Source: Ursus arctos
Lineage: Eukaryota > Chordata > Mammalia > Carnivora > Ursidae
DNA length: 64,000 bases
Direction: 5' to 3'
NCBI RefSeq assembly: GCF_023065955.2
Contig: NW_026622764.1
Span: 44,523,833-44,587,832 of the forward strand
Part shown: positions 60,066-64,000 of the stretch, piece after piece
How positions within the stretch are numbered: the stretch's first letter is position 1
Layout of the letters: each line of letters starts with the position of its first letter
Notes under the pieces: model-generated
The model's database searches: none
Told to the model about the DNA's origin: nothing
Seen by the model: only the letters and a program-made list of their open reading frames with translations
Translations under genes and position numbers: made by a program

Positions 60066-60778
60066 AATTTAAAAAGAATGAAAGACCCTATCAATGCTCA
60101 TATTTGTGTACATGTATTAGAATAAAATCCATGTTTATATAGGTATAAATGATAGCGTGGCTAACCAATACTGTATTAGTATGCATCAGGTTAGTCCAAA
60201 AGAGAGAGGAGATTGTGATTTCATGCCTTAGAAAACAAAAATGTGAGGCAAGTAGAAAAATCCTCACAAAAATTTGGGGGACTGAGTTTGGGAGGTGGTG
60301 GATCAGAAAACAACAACAAATTTTTTTTTTTTTTTTTTTTATGTCCAGCTGAGGAACATTTGCAATTTCTGTGAATTAATATAAGGTCTAGCCCAATCAT
60401 CACACATATCATTGTGTGGGCAGATTGACTGAATTTAGATTATAAGTGATTCAGAAAATGAATGAGTTTTCATAGTATGCTTCTCAAATGAAAAACAACA
60501 ACAAACAAGGGCTTAATCTCTTTCCTTTCTCCACTCTGTGGCTAATCTTCTATTTTTTAACGTCCTTTCTTTTATCAGACTGAATTATGTTTGACTGGCT
60601 TATTGCCCGTTTTGTGAGGTTACTTCTCAATGAGCATTCTGAGATCTTCTTGACTTATTTTTTGAGATCTCCTTGACTAATTTTATTACTTAGGATTGCT
60701 GTCTACACTATGTGCGTAGAAACTTTACATTTTTGTTATCCATTTTGACATTTTGATAATATATCCTAAATTTTCCTT
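60066..60778. other. Unique sequence with a T20 run
   Basis: T20 at 60321-60340 directly after CAACAACAAA. Otherwise unrecognised. Confidence 0.5.
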
Positions 60779-60792
60779 CCTTCCTTCTTTCT

Positions 60793-61004
60793 TTCTTTTT
60801 TTTTTTTTTTTTTTTAAAGATTTTATTTATTTATTCGACAGAGATAGAGACAGCCAGCGAGAGAGGGAACACAAGCAGGGGGAGTGGGAGAGGAAGAAGC
60901 AGGCTCACAGTGGAAGAGCCCGATGTGGGGCTCGATCCCATAATGCCGGGATCACGCCCTGAGCCGAAGGCAGACGCCCAAACGCTGTGCCACCCAGGCG
61001 CCCC
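60793..61004 (-). mobile_element. Young Can-SINE, bear/arctoid-like subtype
   Basis: Reverse, full length: long T tail, AAGATTTTATTTATTTATTC, CCCGATGTGGGGCTCGATCC, head ending GTGCCACCCAGGCGCCCC. TSD CCTTCCTTCTTTCT, 14 bp perfect, at 60779-60792 and 61005-61018, inside a pyrimidine-rich tract. Confidence 0.96.
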
Positions 61005-61170
61005 CCTTCCTTCTTTCTAATCCCTCCCCCTCTCCCCCTCCTTTTCCATCTCTCAACTTTCTTTCTTTCTCTTTCCTTTTGGATACAGAGTTGTTATAAT
61101 ATACATTATCCTATTACTGCTACTAGGTTTTTATACTTGTTCCAGGTATTAACATTAGAATGTTAACCCC

Positions 61171-61390
61171 AGGGGCACCTCAGGGGTGCCTGAGTGTCTG
61201 ACTCTTGGTTTAGGCTCAAGTCATGATCTCAGGGTCTTGAGACTGTGCCCTGTGTGGGGCTCTGTGGTTAGCAGGGAGTCCACTTCAGATTCTCTCCCTC
61301 TCCTTGCCCCTCCCCCTAACTCAGTCTCTCTCTCCCTCTCTAAAATAAATAAAATTTTAAAAAAAGAAATCTTAAAAAAAAAAAAAAAAG
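61171..61390 (+). mobile_element. Can-SINE, rearranged head
   Basis: Plus SINE with a disrupted head (GGGGCACCTCAGGGGTGCC then TGAGTGTCTGACTC), so the A box is lost; body and A-rich tail are normal. TSD GAATGTTAACCCC (61158-61170) / GAACGTTGACCCC (61391-61403), two transitions. Confidence 0.93.
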
Positions 61391-61640
61391 GAACGTTGAC
61401 CCCCTAAGATAGTTGATAACAATTCTGAGTAAAGGTTTACTATACTTCTTGGTGACAGCACAATCACAAACTACTGTATCTTGGCCTTTATAAACTTCAT
61501 GTTCTATTCTTAACTGTAATGATGAAAATTAATAATATATATAATATTTAATAATGCTCATAATGAAAGAATTTCAGAGATTGACTGATATAATCCCTTA
61601 ATTAATTTGTTTTTTATAATCACATCTGCAAAAAAACCTC

Positions 61641-61831
61641 TTTTTTTTTTTAAGATTTAATTTATTTTTTGTCAGACAGTGACAGAGAGGGAACACAAGC
61701 CAGGGGAGTGGGAGAGGGAGAAGCAGGTTTCCCCTCTGAGCAGGGAGCCTGATGTGGGGCTCAATCCTAGGACCCTGGGATCATGACCTGAGCCGAAGGC
61801 AGGCATTTAACAGCTGAGCCATCCCGGCACC
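61641..61831 (-). mobile_element. Can-SINE with extra 3' flank inside its TSD
   Basis: Reverse SINE: T11 then AAGATTTAATTTATTTTTTG; head ends GAGCCATCCCGGCACCC. The matching flank TGATATAATCCCTTAATTA (from 61585) / TGATAATCCCTTAATTTA (from 61833) is separated from the SINE tail by about 37 extra bases on the left. Confidence 0.92.
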
Positions 61832-61854
61832 CTGATAATCCCTTAATTTAGTAA

Positions 61855-61965
61855 TTAGTGAAGAGTCTGAGTCTCAGAGGTTGAAATTTCACACAATTGG
61901 AGAGTTTGCAGACCAAAACTAGAGCACAGGTTCCCATTCCTTCAATTCTATGCTCTGTCATTACA
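61855..61965 (-). mobile_element. MIR fragment
   Basis: GAGTCTGAGTCTCAGAGG then GAGCACAGGTTCCC fit reverse MIR. Diverged. Confidence 0.5.
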
Positions 61966-62094
61966 AATAAATCTACTAACATATTTATATTTTTGTTTGG
62001 CATATATCATTAGCAATAACAGTTACCAATATTTGATTGCAGAGTGGTTGACATAGTCATCAATGAATTTATTTTGAATTGAAATAAAAATCTT

Positions 62095-62235
62095 CCCCTA
62101 TATCATATTACCTTGATACAGAATTGTGTGGTATATTTATTATTAGTTGAATTTTACATATTGGGAAACTAAGACTCAGTATACAAATGGATCATCAAAG
62201 ATTACTCAGCTGCTGAGTGGGGAATTTTGATTTTG
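62095..62235 (-). mobile_element. MIR fragment, weak
   Basis: GGGAAACTAAGACTCAGTATAC and ATTACTCAGCTGCTGAGTGG fit the reverse MIR core (GGAAACTGAGGCTCAGAG, TCACACAGCTAGTGAGTGG). Confidence 0.5.
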
Positions 62236-62934
62236 GCTTTGAATATTTGATTCTCCTTTATCATCACATGCATTTATCATCTGATCAAAATTTGATAATA
62301 TCTTATTTGTGTTTGTCATAATGTGAAATAAAATGTTCAAAATGGGTTTCATACTTTAAACATCAAATGTTATAATAGCTTGTTCAATATGTGGAAGTTA
62401 ATCTGGGATGGGAATACATGTAATTTAATACAGAAGAAGTTATTATATGATATTTGGAATTAGAGTCAGTTTTTCCATTCCTCTTAGCATTATCAACACA
62501 AAGACATAAAAACAGTTATGAAGATATAATGGAAATTAAGGAAACAATGAGATCTGTTTTATGACTTTTATACTGAAGTCACATTTTGCAAAAGTGAATA
62601 ATTTTAAATGAAAATATCAATTGGAACTGAGTTTTGGATATCAGTGTTCAATATAAATATGAGAAATAACATATTAATCACCCACACATTTATTGCTCAG
62701 CTCCATACTAAGGAATATGTGACATAGGTTAAAGGGGAGAAATGACTCAAATCTGTAGTTTTAGTCTAAAATAAACACACAAACATTGAACAAATATAAC
62801 ATTTCATTCTTTTCATCCTCTTCTTAGTAAGCTGTCCTCATTGAAGAACTAGTTTTAGTGATATTATTTTTTATGCATTATCTAAATTCTCTTTTCAGTT
62901 TTTCTTTGTGACTAATGGTATTTTACACAAACAT
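62236..62934. other. Unique AT-rich sequence, nothing recognised
   Basis: No gene or clear repeat. Confidence 0.5.
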
Positions 62935-63345
62935 ACAGAAGACTGATTAAGTAAATGATGGCACATTATAATGTAAAAATGAGCTGTGTCTGTTAAAATG
63001 AATAAGTATACCTATAGAAATGGGTAATAGAATGAACTGCATGGCATATTATTTAAAACAAAAAAACAATGGAGATGATTGTGAGAGTGTACTGCAGGTG
63101 TTAAAATGGAAGGCCAGAGGATATGTGTGTGAACTCTATGTGTGAACACTGAGTGTTTCTACCATGATACTGAAGACTGATTATAGCGTCTGCCTTTGGG
63201 ACGAAGCTGGGGCCACGGTCTCAAGAGACTGTTTTTTTGGTTCTGTTCTGTTCTGTTTTGTTTTGTTTTTATACAGCCTTTGTATTGTTTGAATTCTTTT
63301 TAACCATGTGCATTATTACATTTAAAAAATAATATGCAGATTGTC
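62935..63345 (+). mobile_element. Old LINE-1 3' UTR
   Basis: AAATGATGGCACATTATAATG, ATGGCATATTATTTAAAAC and TTGTATTGTTTGAATTCTTTTT follow an old L1 3' UTR in order. A (TTCTG)n/(TTTTG)n patch lies at 63241-63268. Confidence 0.55.
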
Positions 63346-64000
63346 AGTGTTTGTGATTCTTATAAAGGCTCATCTAGTATGGTTTTTTTTTTTTTTTGTG
63401 CAATATGAAGGTTTATCAAAGTTTTCAAGTGTTTCCTGATAAGTCAGTTAAAAACGTTACGAGAACAAATTAGAACTTTTTTTTTTCAAAAAAACTCTGT
63501 AATCTGTGTATTTATAGTATTTTTATTTGGACAAACTTTATAACTGGCCATTCACTTCCACATGCAATATTGTTATACCAATAAAATATAATTTAAAAAC
63601 ATTTGAAAAATATAATTTAAAATGCTTCTACCAAATATTTTAATTTACCAAAATTCCTTGTCAGTGCTTGATTTTTTTACATTCAATTTCAGGGCTGATT
63701 TGTCTTAGGATTCCACATAGGAATTTGGATTTCAGTTACTATTTTGGACATTCATCACAAGGAAGGGAGATTATGGAAGAAAGGAATATAACAAAGAATT
63801 GAAAAAACTTAATTTGATTTTATTATTCTAGTAATGTTTTTGTTTATTTATTTTTTTACTGGTTTCTTCTTAAAGAAGAGTGACATGTTCTAAGAAGTAA
63901 TAAAAAACATACTTTTCAATTATTTCTTTGTTGAAGAACAAAGCCAAGTAATCTCCATTTTCTTATCTGTATATAACCTTACCTGTTGCAAATACTCTCC
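63346..64000. other. Unique AT-rich sequence, nothing recognised
   Basis: T-runs at about 63384-63397 and 63479-63486. No gene is seen up to the window edge. Confidence 0.5.

Noticed and set aside
63180..63235. GCGTCTGCCTTTGGG resembling a SINE head
   Set aside because: Only about 14 bases match, with no body, tail or TSD, and it sits inside an old L1 3' UTR.
1..64000. CRISPR arrays, bacterial operons, rRNA or functional tRNA genes
   Set aside because: None present; tRNA-like boxes occur only inside SINEs and MIRs, and the window is mammalian nuclear DNA.

Overview
This is a window of mammalian nuclear DNA from a carnivoran. It is AT-rich, poor in CpG, and I found no protein-coding gene in it. 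The species group is read from the mobile elements. There are more than a dozen tRNA-Lys-type Can-SINEs (SINEC) and LINE-1 copies with carnivore-type 3' ends. The youngest SINEs (22264-22466, 57664-57865, 60793-61004) are of a subtype I associate with bears and close arctoid relatives; that last step is inference. Summing my calls, LINE-1 fills about 18 kb of 64 kb. The translated open frames are short and are explained by repeats or chance.

Layout. 1-9.9 kb: two SINEs with intact target-site duplications (TSDs), a GT/AC palindrome, a fossil CR1/L3-type LINE still showing the reverse-transcriptase YADD motif, then L2 and MIR fossils in mostly unique sequence, ending at a possible conserved noncoding element (9230-9745). 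9.9-17.8 kb: a SINE, a solo MLT1-type LTR, and a nearly complete minus-strand LINE-1 (11018-16893) holding a second L1 fragment that itself holds a SINE; then one more truncated L1 and a SINE. 17.8-30 kb: mostly unique sequence with L2 and MIR relics and one young SINE. 29.7-38.2 kb: LINE-1 dominated, including a young L1 (30926-34665) with both termini and a TSD but lacking ORF1 and the endonuclease half of ORF2. 38-49.6 kb: unique sequence with old L1, L2 and MIR pieces and long pyrimidine microsatellites. 49.6-52.7 kb: an old plus-strand L1 split by a younger L1. 53-57 kb: unique, with a near-perfect 2 x 68 bp tandem duplication. 57.3-61.9 kb: a cluster of seven SINE-derived segments. The rest is unique sequence and one old L1 end.

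The interest here is structural: layered insertions that can be ordered in time, several unusual SINE or L1 structures, and a few short dyad or motif clusters in unique sequence. I found no evidence of a new multi-gene system. Family names rest on remembered consensus features rather than a search, so old-repeat boundaries are approximate (tens of bases), whereas SINE and L1 ends with TSDs are read directly.
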